DNA of 64,000 bases from Nothopassalora personata (taxonomy: Eukaryota > Ascomycota > Dothideomycetes > Mycosphaerellales > Mycosphaerellaceae): contig CM066288.1 in NCBI GenBank assembly GCA_033816765.1, positions 2,480,001-2,544,000 on the forward strand. Reading direction: 5' to 3'. A program made the translations under genes and the position numbers. The stretch's first letter is position 1; each line of letters begins with the position of its first letter. This document shows, one piece after another, positions 44,047-56,499 of the stretch. The notes under the pieces are model-generated. The model saw only the letters and a program-made list of their open reading frames with translations. It was not told the DNA's origin and did not search any database.

Positions 44047-45599
44047 TTACCCCTCTCCCCCCTCCGCCGCCTTTAGCCCTAGTTCCGCCTAATTGGTACC
44101 GTCCGGATATATATCTACGCTAGTGTTCCTTATTATCCCCTTAAAGCCTATTGTCCTAGCTATTTTTACGGCTTAGTACTACTTTCTAATATTACTCCCT
44201 ATTATACTACCCTATTAATAGCAATGCCTATTGTCGGGCTCGTAATAGAAAGCGCTCGAGGTGTTCTTCCTTATTATCTAGATCCGCTACCGTTAAGGCA
44301 GAGTATTATTACCTAGGTAAGTATAAGCTTTACTATTATTTACTAAGTAATAATGGCTATTATTATACATAAATAATAGGAACCTAGAAGATATCTTCCG
44401 GCTCTCGTTCTCTTTTTCTTTCTTTCTTTTCCTTGCTACCCGCTATAAGCGTAAGTGTCCTCCTCCCTAGCCTAGTATCCTTAGCCTTAGGGGATCTACG
44501 GTTCCGAATCTCTTACCTATTACTTAGGGATCCGACGTTTTCCCTACGGGTTATAATCGATACTAATAGTGTACCGTAAGCAGAAATAACTACTACTACT
44601 ACATCTCCTATTAATACTATTAAGTAAGTCCGACTAGATTCTAACGGAATCCGACCTATTCTAAACGGGACGTAGTATAAAATAGCCTAACGTCGTATCT
44701 ACTACGTTCCCTATACTACTACTAGCGTAGACTACGTCTCCTAGTATATAAGTACCGGCCTCCGCTATATTCTTATTAGCGTCCGCTAATTATTCCCAGG
44801 GTACTACCGCTTGCGCCTACTAAGCCTACTATAATAATTGTAAGTATTACGAGGATATATATATGCCTCGCGGTCCCCGAGGGAAAAACATCGGTAACCG
44901 CGCGTTTTAGGCCGGAGCTCGCTTACGCTACCTATACTAAGTAGACCCGCGTTACTAACTAGAACCGCGCGTAAGTACCTTCCCTAGCGGACTCTACGCC
45001 TTTTCTATTAGCTTACGGTCTATTAGCGACAACGCCTATACTAAGCTCCGCGCCGTCCTTAAAGCCTAGAAGGCTTTAAAGCCTCTCTAGCGTACCGGCG
45101 TACTCTCCCGGTAAGTTTCCCGTAGTCTCCGCCCCTTTATACGCGCCTACCGATTCTTTTAGCACGGTCGCCGCTAAGGTTATAGGTACTATAGCTAATA
45201 CCTAGCTTACCTTTAGGTAGATATATATACTATGGACCCTATAGGGAAACTATCGCTAACCGCTTATTTAGTCTCGGAGGCGCTCTATATAACCTCTAGC
45301 TAGGCTAGCGCTATATACGCTAGGCTATAGTCTCTACTAACTTACCTTCGGGCTCCCTTATCTTTCGTACGGGCCGCGACCGGGCTACTACCGTATATAG
45401 CTATTTTGAAAGAGATCGGGCTCCGCTACTTCTATAGCGGACGCTACTATAATAAAACGTCCTTAGACTTACCTATACCTTCTTACTTCCTTCTATTATG
45501 ATCTCTCCCTAAAACCCTCTCTAAACGTCTACCTCTTCCTAAACGCCTATATAAATAATTAATGCCTTATATTCCTTTACTTTTTTACCTTCCTCTACT

Positions 45600-46205
45600 T
45601 CTTCTTAGTCTCCTATACCTCCCTAGGTCTATTATACATTGTAGGGTTCCTATATTTCTTTTTAAAGTTGTCCGCGGCTACTATATCCGCGAGGTATTCT
45701 AGTAGTTCCTATATAGGCTTATAATACCCGGTCTATTTAACTAGGCCTTTACGCGTCCTACCCCTCTCCCTAGCCTTAGACCTTACGTAGAGAATTTCCT
45801 CTACCTACTATTCTTTATAAGACTTAATAAGTATAGGGTCCGGCTACTTATTATCGACCTCCTACCCGGGTAATAGGTCTCTACTAGTAGGTCGTAGTAG
45901 GTTAGGATAAAAGACCGGATAGATTCTATTAGGGATTCTAGCTAATCGGATAGATCGCAGTAAGATTACTTCCGCTACTATATATTTTACGTACTTATAA
46001 TCTGTACTTTTCTTTAGTTATATAGTAGCGTAATTACGAATATCTAGCTATACTTTATCGCTAACCTAATAGATTAGTACTAGTTTCCTATCCCGGTTAG
46101 CGTACTCCTCCTATTTCTAGGCGGACTCTACTATACTCGCCTACTTATAGTATACGCTAGTAAAACTAGCTTTTACCGCCGAGATCCTTCTATAGGTTTT
46201 AATTA
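45600..46205 (-). pseudogene. B'' integrase C-terminus and chromodomain, degraded
   Basis: The minus strand reads the end of integrase near 45960-46200 and a chromodomain (VEEILYVRSKAREGRGR, then TGYYKPI.E) near 45640-45810, matching element B with RIP changes. The 5' part of pol is missing because the element is truncated at about 46205. Non-functional. Confidence 0.7.
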
Positions 46206-47300
46206 AAGAACCGCTCGTCCGATTTTAACATTTAGACTCTTATCCTTCGTAGAATTTTATCTACTTTACGAGAAAAATACGTCCGAGCTTTTATTACGTA
46301 ATCCTCGAGCTTTTAACTAGGAAATCTTAACTTTTAAAGCCTTCTCGAGGTTTTCTAGCCTCCCCTAGATTTTATATAAGCTAACCCGTATTTTTTTCTA
46401 GTTCTCTATACTTTATATACTAATAGAAACATATCTACGTAGTAAGGAAAACTTTAGGAGAGGCTAGAAAACCTAAAAGGTAGCTTTTTCTCTATATTTT
46501 AGGTTTTTAGAGTCTCTATAGAGTTCTTATAGACTATCTATTATTTTTTCTAGACTCTTTAAATACTATAGATATAGAGAAAACTAAAGATACCCTTAGA
46601 AAAAATCTAGAGGAGGCTAGAAAACCTTAAGAATTAACTTTAAAAGATAATATTAATTTAATTACATCCTCTAGGTTTTAATTTAAGAATAATATATTTT
46701 TAAAACAAATTCTCGTTATTTAAGAAAAAAGTATTAAAGCATCTATATTATATAATCCTAGAACCTTTCTCTAGTAAATCTTTACTCTAAAACTATCCTG
46801 GAGGTTTTGGAGCGTTCTCTATATTTTCTATAGACTAGGTCGTATTTTTCCCTAACTCTCTATACTTCATATAGTCTCTAAAGAATATCTATTTAGGAAG
46901 AAAAAATCTAATAAAGAGTAGTAAGCCTAAAATATAGAAAACAAGTAGCTTTCCTCTACTTTTAAAGTTTAATAGATCTTAATAAAGTTTAAAAAGACTA
47001 TCTCTTATTCTTACTAGACTTTTTAAATACTTTAAATATAGAGAAAAGTTAGAGTACTATTAGAAAAATCTAGAGAAGACTAGAAAATCTTAAGAACTTA
47101 ATTATACTATAACTTTACTTTCTAATTTATACTATAGATCAGATCTCTCTAATAAACGTTAAAGCCTAGAATTACTATCTATAAATACTACTTTAAAACT
47201 ACTATATATATATAGTAAGATAAGAAGATATAATTACTAAAGTTATATAAGTAAGAGATAGTATAATAGTTATAATTAATTAAAGATTATATAGATAAGT
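46206..47300. repeat. Degenerate subtelomeric tandem repeats, ~460-bp unit
   Basis: Two diverged direct copies are visible, for example TATTTTTTTCTAGTTCTCTA at 46389 against a TATTTTTCCCTAACTCTCTA match near 46851, and CTAGAGGAGGCTAGAAAACC near 46605 against CTAGAGAAGACTAGAAAATC near 47077. A partial third copy (ATTAAAGC…CTTTAAAACTA) follows near 47155-47215. The DNA is very AT-rich and RIP-like. Boundaries are approximate. Confidence 0.5.
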
Positions 47301-50300
47301 AGAGTATATAATTATCCCTTCTTAGGCCTTCCTCCTTTAGGACCTCGTTTGATCTTCTTAGGTCTACTTCTACCTCTAGATTTCTTCTCTAGTAGTTCCT
47401 CTTCTACTTCTATATTATCTAGTAGAGATTTACTTAAAGAACTACTTTTACTATTTCTATTACTATAAGATCTCTTAGTAGTAGACTCTACTTCTAGTCT
47501 AGAGCTAGTAGGAACTACTAAGTTAGAATTAACATTTAGATAGAGTATTTAAGTCCTCTTCTATTCTATTTATAGATATATTCTCCTCTAAATAGATTCT
47601 TCTATTAGAGACGTCTCTTTAGAATTAGAATTATCTTCTATAATAATAGGATTACTTTCTAGCTTATTAGATAGGTTACTATTAGTAGCTATAGTATCTA
47701 AATTACTAGTAGTATCTTCTAAACCTCTAATATACTCTTCTATAGTAGTCCTTTTAGAAGGACTTATAGTCTCTTTATTAAATAAATCTAGTCTATTAGT
47801 AGTAAGCTCTTTACTCTTATTCTTATATCTTAAAGAACTAGGCGTAAGTCTAGAAGTAGTAGATCTATTATCTTTATTAGAACGATTAGAACTAAGACTT
47901 CCTTTAGTAGATTTAAGTATATTAGTTAAAGCTAGAGTTTCTTCCTTAGAGTTATTACTTAGATCTAAACTACTAGAGTTTATACTAGATATGTCTTCTA
48001 ATTCTTCTTCAGTATTCTCTTCTATAGTCTTACTATTAGTATTTAGTATATCTTCTATAGATTTATCTTCTAATAGATTAAAATAATTAAAATAAAGCTT
48101 AGAGAATTCTAGACTTCTAAGAGTAGTATCTCTAGTTTTATTACTAAAGTAAATAACCTCTCTAGCGTAATAGGTATTAGCTATTAAAGTAGAATGTCCG
48201 GCTAGTTAATCTTCTATATTAGTTACTCTATTAGAATCTTTATTAATAGTATACTTATTACTTCTAGGACTAAGAAGTTCTAGATTATCTACTAAGATAG
48301 TCTCCTTTATAATATAAGTAATTAGATGTCCATACTCTTTAATTTCTATTCCTTTACTAAAATATTTCTTTATTATCTCTTTTAATTTAGTACTTAAAGT
48401 AGGGCTAGATACTACTTTATTATAGATTTTAAAGAATAGTCTTACTTCTATAGTATTAATATTAAAGTATTTTATCCTTAGATACTCTACTAAAGGTATA
48501 ATAGAGGTTATATAATATACTATAATTCTACTAAGTCTAATAGGTAGAAATCTAATAGTAGTAGTATCTATTATAGTAGAGTTTTTATTCTTATCTAGAT
48601 TAGTAGTATTAAGAGCTATTAAATTAGTTCCTTTATCTAGAAAGATATCTCTAAGAGTTCCTAAAGAAGTATTTCTAAACTTTAATAAAGTAATAGCTTT
48701 TCCTCTTCGAGGACTACTAGATAGTAAATAGATATTTAAAGCTAAAAGTTCTAAGAACTTATAAACTCTATTAAAGTAGTTTATAATACTATCTTCTATA
48801 GTTCTTCTAGTTTTTATCCCTTTATAAAGTAAAGAACTCTTATCTCTAAATCTCCTTATTATAGCCTCTCTTTAAGGTAATAAATATTTAGTATTAGAGA
48901 TATCTTCTAAAGGAGTAGTATTGTCTTTAGCATCTAATATACTATTTAAATCTAGAGTAATTATATTATCTTATTTAGTAGAGAAGTAGATAATCTCCTT
49001 ATAGAATAGATCTTCTAGAGTTTCTACACTTTTTAAGAATAAAGTTCTTACAATATTAATATTAACTTCTATATTATTAATCGCAACTCTATTAGGACTA
49101 ATATTAGTAATAGGCTTATACTTACTAATAAGACTTCTATTATAGAACTGAAGTCTAGTTCTTAAGATATAGAATTCTTTAAAGTAGTTATTACTATTAG
49201 TAGTTAATCTCTCTTCTATAGAAGTAGAATAATTACGGCGTTGCTAATTATCGTGCAGTGAAATTTTATTTATCGTGCAGTGGGGTACACGTGACCAGCT
49301 CAAATTCTCAGAAACAAGGCTAACATCTTCACGACGACATATAGCAACAACTAGGCACCGCACAACATAGTTTTTAGTATAGCGGAGCATCAGAACAGCG
49401 AGAAGAAACACATATTAAAAGATCATGTTATTTAACCGTGTAGTTGTTGAGATATCGCCTCTAACGCTAGCTAAATCTAGCTAGTTTACTTCCTTATATT
49501 GCGACGACATAACTAGAGCCCGTAATAACACGCTAGGGGCTACTTATGTTAATAACCTAAAACATATCTTTTGCGAGTTATAAAGTGCTTAACTCGCTAT
49601 AACGCAATTGCTATAGTAAAAACTACTTAGTTACCCTATATTAACGGCCTCTACGTAATGCGGCTAGGTAGCACGCCTCGGACGTCCGGCCGTTGCCGCT
49701 ACTGCTATTTATTACGAATAGCTTATTCGCGTAATACGCTTACTACCGTAGATCGCGTATAACTCGTACTAGCCGAAGAAGCTACGAGTAAAGTCCGTAT
49801 AGCGATATAGTAAGCGTTAATTACTTAATCTAGTATACTCCGTAGCTCTACGAGTTAGCCTTATATTGCTAGCCTTACTACAGCTACCGCGTTAGCTTAA
49901 GTCGGACTACTAAGAAGCTCGTCTTTACTACCTTTGTCGCTAGCTACGTTATTATCGTTATTAATAGCTAGATTACTACTATAAGCGCTACGGCACTTAC
50001 AACGTTAGCTATATAAGGTGTCGTTCTTCTTATAGCTATAGGCTCTACCGTTATAGTAGCGCTTCGTCGTCTTATTCGGCTAGTAGTTACACTTTACTTA
50101 ACTACTACCGCGCTAGCTACCGCGCTAGCTACTATTAAATAGACGTGTTAGCTTACTATTACGTCGAGCTTACTACGTCGATAACTAACTGCCTAGCGGA
50201 GGTGTTACTTAACTATTCGGATCTAGTCGCTCTACGCGTGTCGCTTTACGTCGTGTACTAAACTGTCCTTCGCTAGCTTAGTAAGTTGTCGTAGCACGGC

Positions 50301-51295
50301 CACGCCTTCGCTTTAGTCTTGTTCGTAGCTTAATAGGGCGGTTGTCTACCTCGTTTATAACGCGTGTCGTAACTAGTAGTACGTGTTACTTATCGAAGTC
50401 CTTACTCTTAAACTTCGTGCCGCTCTTAAGCTTAATATAGACCTTATAAGCGCACGGTAGACCGTGTATTACAACGAAGACGCCTATATAAGGTAGACGC
50501 GTAAAGGTAAGGTTAGACTATTCTTCTCGTAGCTACTTCTATATAATAACCTTCCGCTTGTCTAGTAGCTTAAGACCCTTCACGTTAACGATGCGGATAA
50601 GCTTATCGTAGAACGCGTCGCGAGTAAATCGTGTAGGAGCTTGTAACTATGCCTTCGCGAGTGCTACAACATAGCGGTCGATCTAATAGACGTAGAACGG
50701 CATTATCTTCTTAATAAGTGTTAGTAGATTAGCTCGTGCTGTCGCTAGCTACGCCTTAAGACTAGCATAAGCTCCCTTACCTAGCGAAGTAACGCGTAAA
50801 CTATAGTACATAATCTTATCTATCTATGCCTTTATATAGAGGTGTTTATAAGGCTACTAGCTACTATCGAGATACTTAACGAAGTCTAGCTATTAATCGT
50901 CCGTGCCGGCACGCTTAAGTAGCGTAGATACTACTTTATCGAACAGTTCTTCGGTATCTACGTTAACATAGTTATAGTATAGCGACATAGCTTCTTCTAT
51001 CTCGTCTATTATTACGAGCTAACTATTAACGCTCTTTATCGGTCTAAGCTTATCTTAACAATTAGCCTTAACGTCGGTATTTATATACTACGTATAGAGT
51101 ATAAAGTCGATAGGGTAATTAAGGTCTAATTCGTCTCCGAACACGAGCCGTAGCGCCTTTATTAACGCCCTGTTACGGTTATATAGTATAAGCGAAGGTA
51201 GCTCGATCTTATACTATAAGAAGAGCGCTCGCAATTGCCTTATGACCTAGACGTAGTTAAACCACTTCTCGCTATGTATAAGGACGTAAGCTAAT

Positions 51296-51491
51296 TGTAA
51301 GGGGTAGCCTAGTAGCTAACCCTTACATGTGGCCTTACATATGACATGCGGTCGCGACCGGCTACTAAGCCGCACGTAACACGTATGCGTACACCTTACA
51401 ACGCGCGATGCGTCTTAAACAAAAGGCAAGAATTAGTTTATCTACGACTAGTAGGTCGTAGGCGTGCTATATATTACGACATCCCCTTACA
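51296..51491 (+). repeat. Element D 5' LTR
   Basis: 196 bp starting TGTAAGGGGTAGCC and ending CATCCCCTTACA, so its ends are a 9-bp inverted repeat (TGTAAGGGG/CCCCTTACA). It contains AAGAATTAG at 51428-51436, complementary to the primer site. Confidence 0.92.
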
Positions 51492-51494
51492 GTT

Positions 51495-51503
51495 CTAATT
51501 CTT
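51495..51503 (+). other. Element D self-priming site (9 nt complementary to LTR)
   Basis: CTAATTCTT, three bases inside the LTR edge, is the exact complement of AAGAATTAG in the LTR at 51428-51436. No TGG tRNA-type start is present. Confidence 0.55.
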
Positions 51504-51639
51504 CTCTTCGTTATAATCTATACACGCTATAGAGCCCGATCGCGACGTACACGACGGCGAGTCGCCTACGCCGCCCCTAAGCCCTAGGGCCTAGCAATAA
51601 GCGAGGCGTGTAGCCTTAGTCGTAAGGAGGGATGCCCTT

Positions 51640-52662
51640 TGGGTAGAGGTTAAGGAGAAGGGGATATAGAGGGAGATTAAACAGTTAGAGATCTTACGGG
51701 ACGTAAGCGTACCGCCGGCGGACCCTTAGGGCGAATCCGGCGGAGAACTATCCCCTACTCCCCCTCCTCTATCTATAGCAACTAACGATAATATCGTAGC
51801 TCGAGGCGCGGTCGCATCGTATACGACACGTTTACGTCTTAAAGAACCTACGCCTTTTAGAGGGGACTCGATTAAGAAAGCACGGGTATTCCTAAGGGAG
51901 CTCTCTCTTATCTTTACCCTCTTAGGCGGCACGTATGCGACGAACGAGTTAAAGGTCCTATATAGGGTTATGTACCTAAGCGGAGAGGTAAGTAAGCGAT
52001 AGTACGCTAACTATAGCGTCCTTAACCTTAAAGGGTATATATACTAGGACTTTAAGGAGTTCTGTCGAGACGTATGCGGTAATCCTATAAACCGCGTACT
52101 TAACGTAATGTTAGAGTATAAGGCGGTAAAATAGAAGGATAACTAGATAGTGCGTCAGTTTACGACTAAGCTAGATGTTATAGAGGATTAGTTAGGGGAC
52201 TATACGGAGGCGTAACGCGTACGACACATGCTCGCTAAGCTTACGCCTAGCCTACGGTCCGTAATCGTTAAGTTTTATGACATCCTAATAACTAGAGAGG
52301 AACTAGTGATCCTAGCTTCGCGTATTGAAAGCACGGAGCGTAGTAGCGGAGGACACGACCGCGGGTAGCATAGTCGCCGTAGGCGAGAGACTAAGGGCGA
52401 CTAAGGGCGAAGCGATCGTAGCTCGAAGTAGTAGAAGCATAGTTAGGCGTCGCGCGACCCGGGTACGAGTCACTAGCGGGACGCCGGCGGATCGTCTATA
52501 ACCTTCGATAGGACTAAAGCGGAGTGCTATAGATGCTATAAGAAGGGTCACATTAAGACGGATTGCCCGAATAGGCACCTATAGAAGGACCGTAACGCGT
52601 AAGCGGTTCGTAGGGTAAACGCTACGAAGGCTCTAACTAAAAAGGGTAGCGACTAGGGAAAA
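51640..52662 (+). pseudogene. Element D gag, degraded
   Basis: One + strand frame reads a gag core (EPTPFRGDSIKKARVFLREL near 51846-51905, then YIY.DFKEFCRDVCGN) and an Arg/Ser-rich linker. An intact C-X2-C-X4-H-X4-C zinc knuckle (CYRCYKKGHIKTDC) lies at 52525-52566. Stops are TAG/TAA at Gln-like positions. The frame reaches slippery sites at 52656 and 52755. It was the particle structural protein. Confidence 0.7.
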
Positions 52663-52844
52663 GGTAGAGGACTAGAAGTAGGTCGCTCCTAAGTCCGAGT
52701 TTTCCTAAAGTCGACCTTTTAAGGCGAGTGGATGTGTGTCTAGCGTAGCGACTAGGGAAAAGGTAGAGGACTAGAAGTAGGTCGCTCCTAAGTCCGAGTT
52801 TTCCTAAAGTCGACCCTTTAAGGCGAGTAGATACGTGTCTAGCG
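52647..52844 (+). repeat. 99-bp tandem duplication across the gag-pol junction of D
   Basis: Two consecutive 99-bp units (52647-52745 and 52746-52844) differ at only a few positions, mostly transitions. 99 is a multiple of three, so both gag and pol frames are kept. Each unit includes GGGAAAA in gag phase (52656-52662 and 52755-52761), so the candidate -1 frameshift site is duplicated. Confidence 0.85.
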
Positions 52845-55800
52845 CGTTACTTACGAGGCGCAGTCGAGACTCGTAAGGGCTTTTACGAGGCTACGTTTCT
52901 CCTAGATGACTATACGGATCTTAGCCTATTGTCGTATAAGTATGTACTCCGATATTAAATGCAACCTATTAATAGGGCAAGGCTACCGAAGTTAGAGTCG
53001 TATACGTATAACCTAGGGTATTGCTACGGCGCCTTTACGGTTCGGCTACGACTCGCTAATAACACGGGAGTAGAGCGCGTAAGTAACGCTATCTACTACG
53101 CGGTACCTATAAGTAGGCTATTAGTGATTTTAGGTAGACCCTAGCGGCATCGTAATCGGATAGTAAAGGCCAATAAGGATAACTAGTGGTACTACGGTAT
53201 AGAGACGCCTACGATTTAGTAGCGCGACGCACGCGAGTTCCTCGAGGATCTCGAGAGCTTAAAGCAGGTTTATACGATAAGTATTCGGGCTATTACTATA
53301 GTAGTACCCGAAGGAGAGGGCCCCTCGTAGCCTAAAGAATTTATAGACTTCCGAGATGTATACGTACCTAATAAGTAGGCGAAGCGTAAGATGCCCGACG
53401 GGGTTAAGTATGCGATTAATCTCGTTAAAGGAAAGAAACCCCCTTTTAAGCCGCTATACTACTAGTCCTTAACTAAGCTAGAGGCCTTAAAGGAGTACCT
53501 TACGTAAGCAATGGAGAAGGGGTAGATTAGGCGATCCGTAAGCGAGGCGGGTGCGTCTATCCTATTCGTACTAAAGAAGAATAGCACTCTTAGGCTCTAT
53601 GTGGATTATAGAGGCCTAAATAAGATTATAGTAAAGAACCGATACCCCCTACCCCTAATTAGCGAGACGCTAGATAGGCTATTAGGTTCTAGGTTCTTTA
53701 CTACAATCGATTTAAAGGACGCCTACTATCGTATCCCTATTAAGCGGGGCGATAAGTGGAAGATAGCGTTTCGTACGCGATACGGATACTACGAGTACCT
53801 AGTAATACCGTTCGGGTTAACTAACGTACTAGTAACCTTTTAAGGGTATATTAATAAGGCGCTAACCGGCTTAGTTAATAACATTTACGTAGTCTACCTA
53901 GATAATATCCTTATCTATAGCGAGACGCGTAAGGCACACGTGCGAGCCGTGCGCGAAGTGCTTACGAGGCTACGGAAGTTTACTCTATTCGTAAACCCTA
54001 AGAAGTGTCACTTCTTCTAGGAGAGTATAGAGTTCCTTAGGTTTGTCGTAAGCGCCGTAGGCGTGTCGATAGATAGGAGTAGGGTAGCCGCTATCGAAGA
54101 ATAGCCTACACCTACGACCTTTTATAAGGTCTAGTCCTTCCTTAGGTTTTATAACTTCTACCGGCGTTTTGTAGAAGGATACTTAAGGGTCTATAAGCTA
54201 TTAATAGACCTACTAAAGGGATGTAAGAATAGTAAGAAGTAGGGGCCTCTTATGTAGTCCGCTTACGAGGAGTAAGCGTTCTAACGGCTAAAGGCTAGGT
54301 TCCTCGGAGCCCCTATCCTAAGGCACTTCGATCCTTCGTTACGTACGAGGGTTAAAACGGATGCCTTAGGTTTTGCGATTATAGGCATTATCTCTTAGTT
54401 ATTTAGGACTAAGTAGTATCTAATTGCCTTCTATTCTCGTAAGATAATACCTACCGAGTGCAATTTCAAGACCTATAACTAGAGGCTACTAGTATTAGTA
54501 GAGGTATTTAAGCATTAGAGGCCATACTTAGAGGGCGCTACGTATGCGGTACGAGTACTAGTCGACTACGCTAACCTATAGGGCTTCATAACAGTAAAGT
54601 AGCTAAATGGGCGGTAAGCTCGATAGGCTACGTTCCTACAGTCTTTTAATTTTATAGTAGAGCATCGGCCGGGTAAGACTAACCTAGCCGACGCGCCTTC
54701 GAGACGTAGTAACTACGTAGCTATAACGTAATAAACTTCGAACTTACTGCCTACCTTACAAAGTAAGCTATCTTTCTAGAAGGAGTCTCTAGAAGGGATA
54801 AGCGAGCCGACGGTGAAGCGCATGCTTACTACCTACGAGGCGATATAGGGCGACATAGGCGCGGCAATAGCAGTACGGAGAGGTAACCCTCCCTATTAAG
54901 ATAAGCCGTCGTTACTAGTAGTAGTGTGCGCTATAGTAATATAGGGTTAAGCTTATAGCTCGACGGGTAAGTTAATCCTACTCTTAATAAAGATCGCGTA
55001 GTAGTAAGACGACTAGTATGTTATATACTTAGCGTAGGCGCTAAGCGCGAGGGACGCTAAGGGATAGTATATAAAGGATAACCTTATATACTACGGAGAC
55101 GCGATCGTAGTACCTAGGGATCGCGCAATTAGGTCGCATCTAATTCGTATGCACTACGACGACGTCCTCGCGGGTTACTTTAGAAGGACTAAGACTAAAG
55201 AGCTATTACGACGTAATTATTAGTGGGACTTACTTAGCACGGACGTAAAGCAATACGTCTAAGCCTATAGAACCTACTAGGGTTCGACGGCTAAACGCTA
55301 TCGACCCTATAGTAGGCTATAACCGCTTCCTAGACCGGAGCAGCCGTAGTAGGAAATCACTATAGATTTCATTACGGATCTATCTCTAAGTACGCGAGCC
55401 GGTTGCGTGTATAATGCGATCCTAGTAATAGTCGATTGCTACTTAAAAATGAGCTTATACATCCCGACGACGAAGACTTACACAGCCGTAGAGCTTACGA
55501 GGCTCCTACGAGACGAAGTCGTGCGACACTATAGTGTCCCGTTAGGTATAGTAAGCGACCGAGGTCCGGTCTTTACTAGTTAGTTTTAGAGTAACTTCTA
55601 CTTCGAGGCGCGTGTAAAGCGTAAGCTATCTACGGCCTTTTACCCTTAGACTAACGGCTAAACTAAGAGGGCAAACTAAACCCTCGAACAATATCTTCGT
55701 TATTACTATAGTGACAATTAAACTAAGTAGGCGGAGTAGCTTACAGTTACTAAATTCGTAGCTAACAATAGTATCTACCTAATACTACGGATAAGTCCGT

Positions 55801-56410
55801 TCGAGATAGCGTACGGTTAGCAACCTAAGATTGCCCCTATACTAACTAGATCTCGAGACGAGACCTGGGGGGGAAGTACTAGTAGCGGTAATAGCTACGA
55901 GTCGTATACGAAAACTACGCGCTATACTCGAGGAGCGATAGAAGGCTATAGTAGAAAGCTAGGCTCGCTACTATAATAAGACCCACTAAGCTAAGACCTA
56001 CCGCGTAGGTAACTTAGTCCTATTGTTAACGAAGAACCTTAAGTTAGTAGTGCTAAAGAAGAAGATAGGTCCGAAGTTTATCGGCCTATACCGCATTACG
56101 GACGCTGTCGGTTCGTAGGCGTACCGCCTAGCGCTACTAGCCGACTTAAGGCTCTATAACGTCTTCTATGTCTCTCTCCTCGAGCCGTATATCGGTAGCG
56201 ATAAGGATGGACCCGTACCCCCTCTAGCTAATAAGGACGGAGAGTATAAGGTAGAGGCAGTACTAGATAGGCGTAGGCATAAGGGTAAGCTACAGTATCT
56301 AGTCTAGTGGAAGGACTAGCTAGAGGAGTATAATAGCTAGGAACCAGCGGAGGGCCTCGCGAATGCAGATCGTATAGTAGCCGACTATAAGGCGTTAAGG
56401 AGAAGCAAAT
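52656..56410 (+). pseudogene. Element D pol (PR-RT-RH-IN-chromodomain), degraded
   Basis: The frame is -1 relative to gag. A protease end (LLVILGRP) is at about 53120-53144. RT has an 80-codon open piece at 53601-53843 ([10 protein letters not shown]…PFGLTN) and an active-site box YLDNILIYSE near 53895-53925, where the second Asp reads Asn. RNase H (KTDALGFAIIGIIS) is near 54355. Integrase has ITIDFITDL near 55358, IVSDRGPVF near 55550 and a catalytic glutamate replaced by Lys (AAG) near 55665. A frame disturbance lies at a G-run near 55867. The chromodomain (KVEAVLDRRRHKGKLQYLV) is near 56247-56390. All three active sites carry RIP-type G-to-A damage or stops. Confidence 0.82.
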
Positions 56411-56499
56411 AAGACTAGTATAGGAGTACTAGAGCATAAATAAAACTTTTCTTAACTATAAACAAAATAAAAGCTAAAGAGTAGCGCGCCTATTAGGGG

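Larger units (their letters stand above)
43885..46205 (-). mobile_element. Element B'': 3' fragment of a B-family chromovirus, RIPed
   Basis: Minus-strand copy corresponding to about 34830-36831 plus the 3' LTR of element B. It keeps the integrase C-terminus, the chromodomain and the post-pol region, then stops abruptly near 46205. Its polypurine tract (minus GGCGGCGGAGGGGGGAGAGG, from 44049 upward) sits next to the LTR with no X repeat, giving an empty-site comparison for X. Confidence 0.82.
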
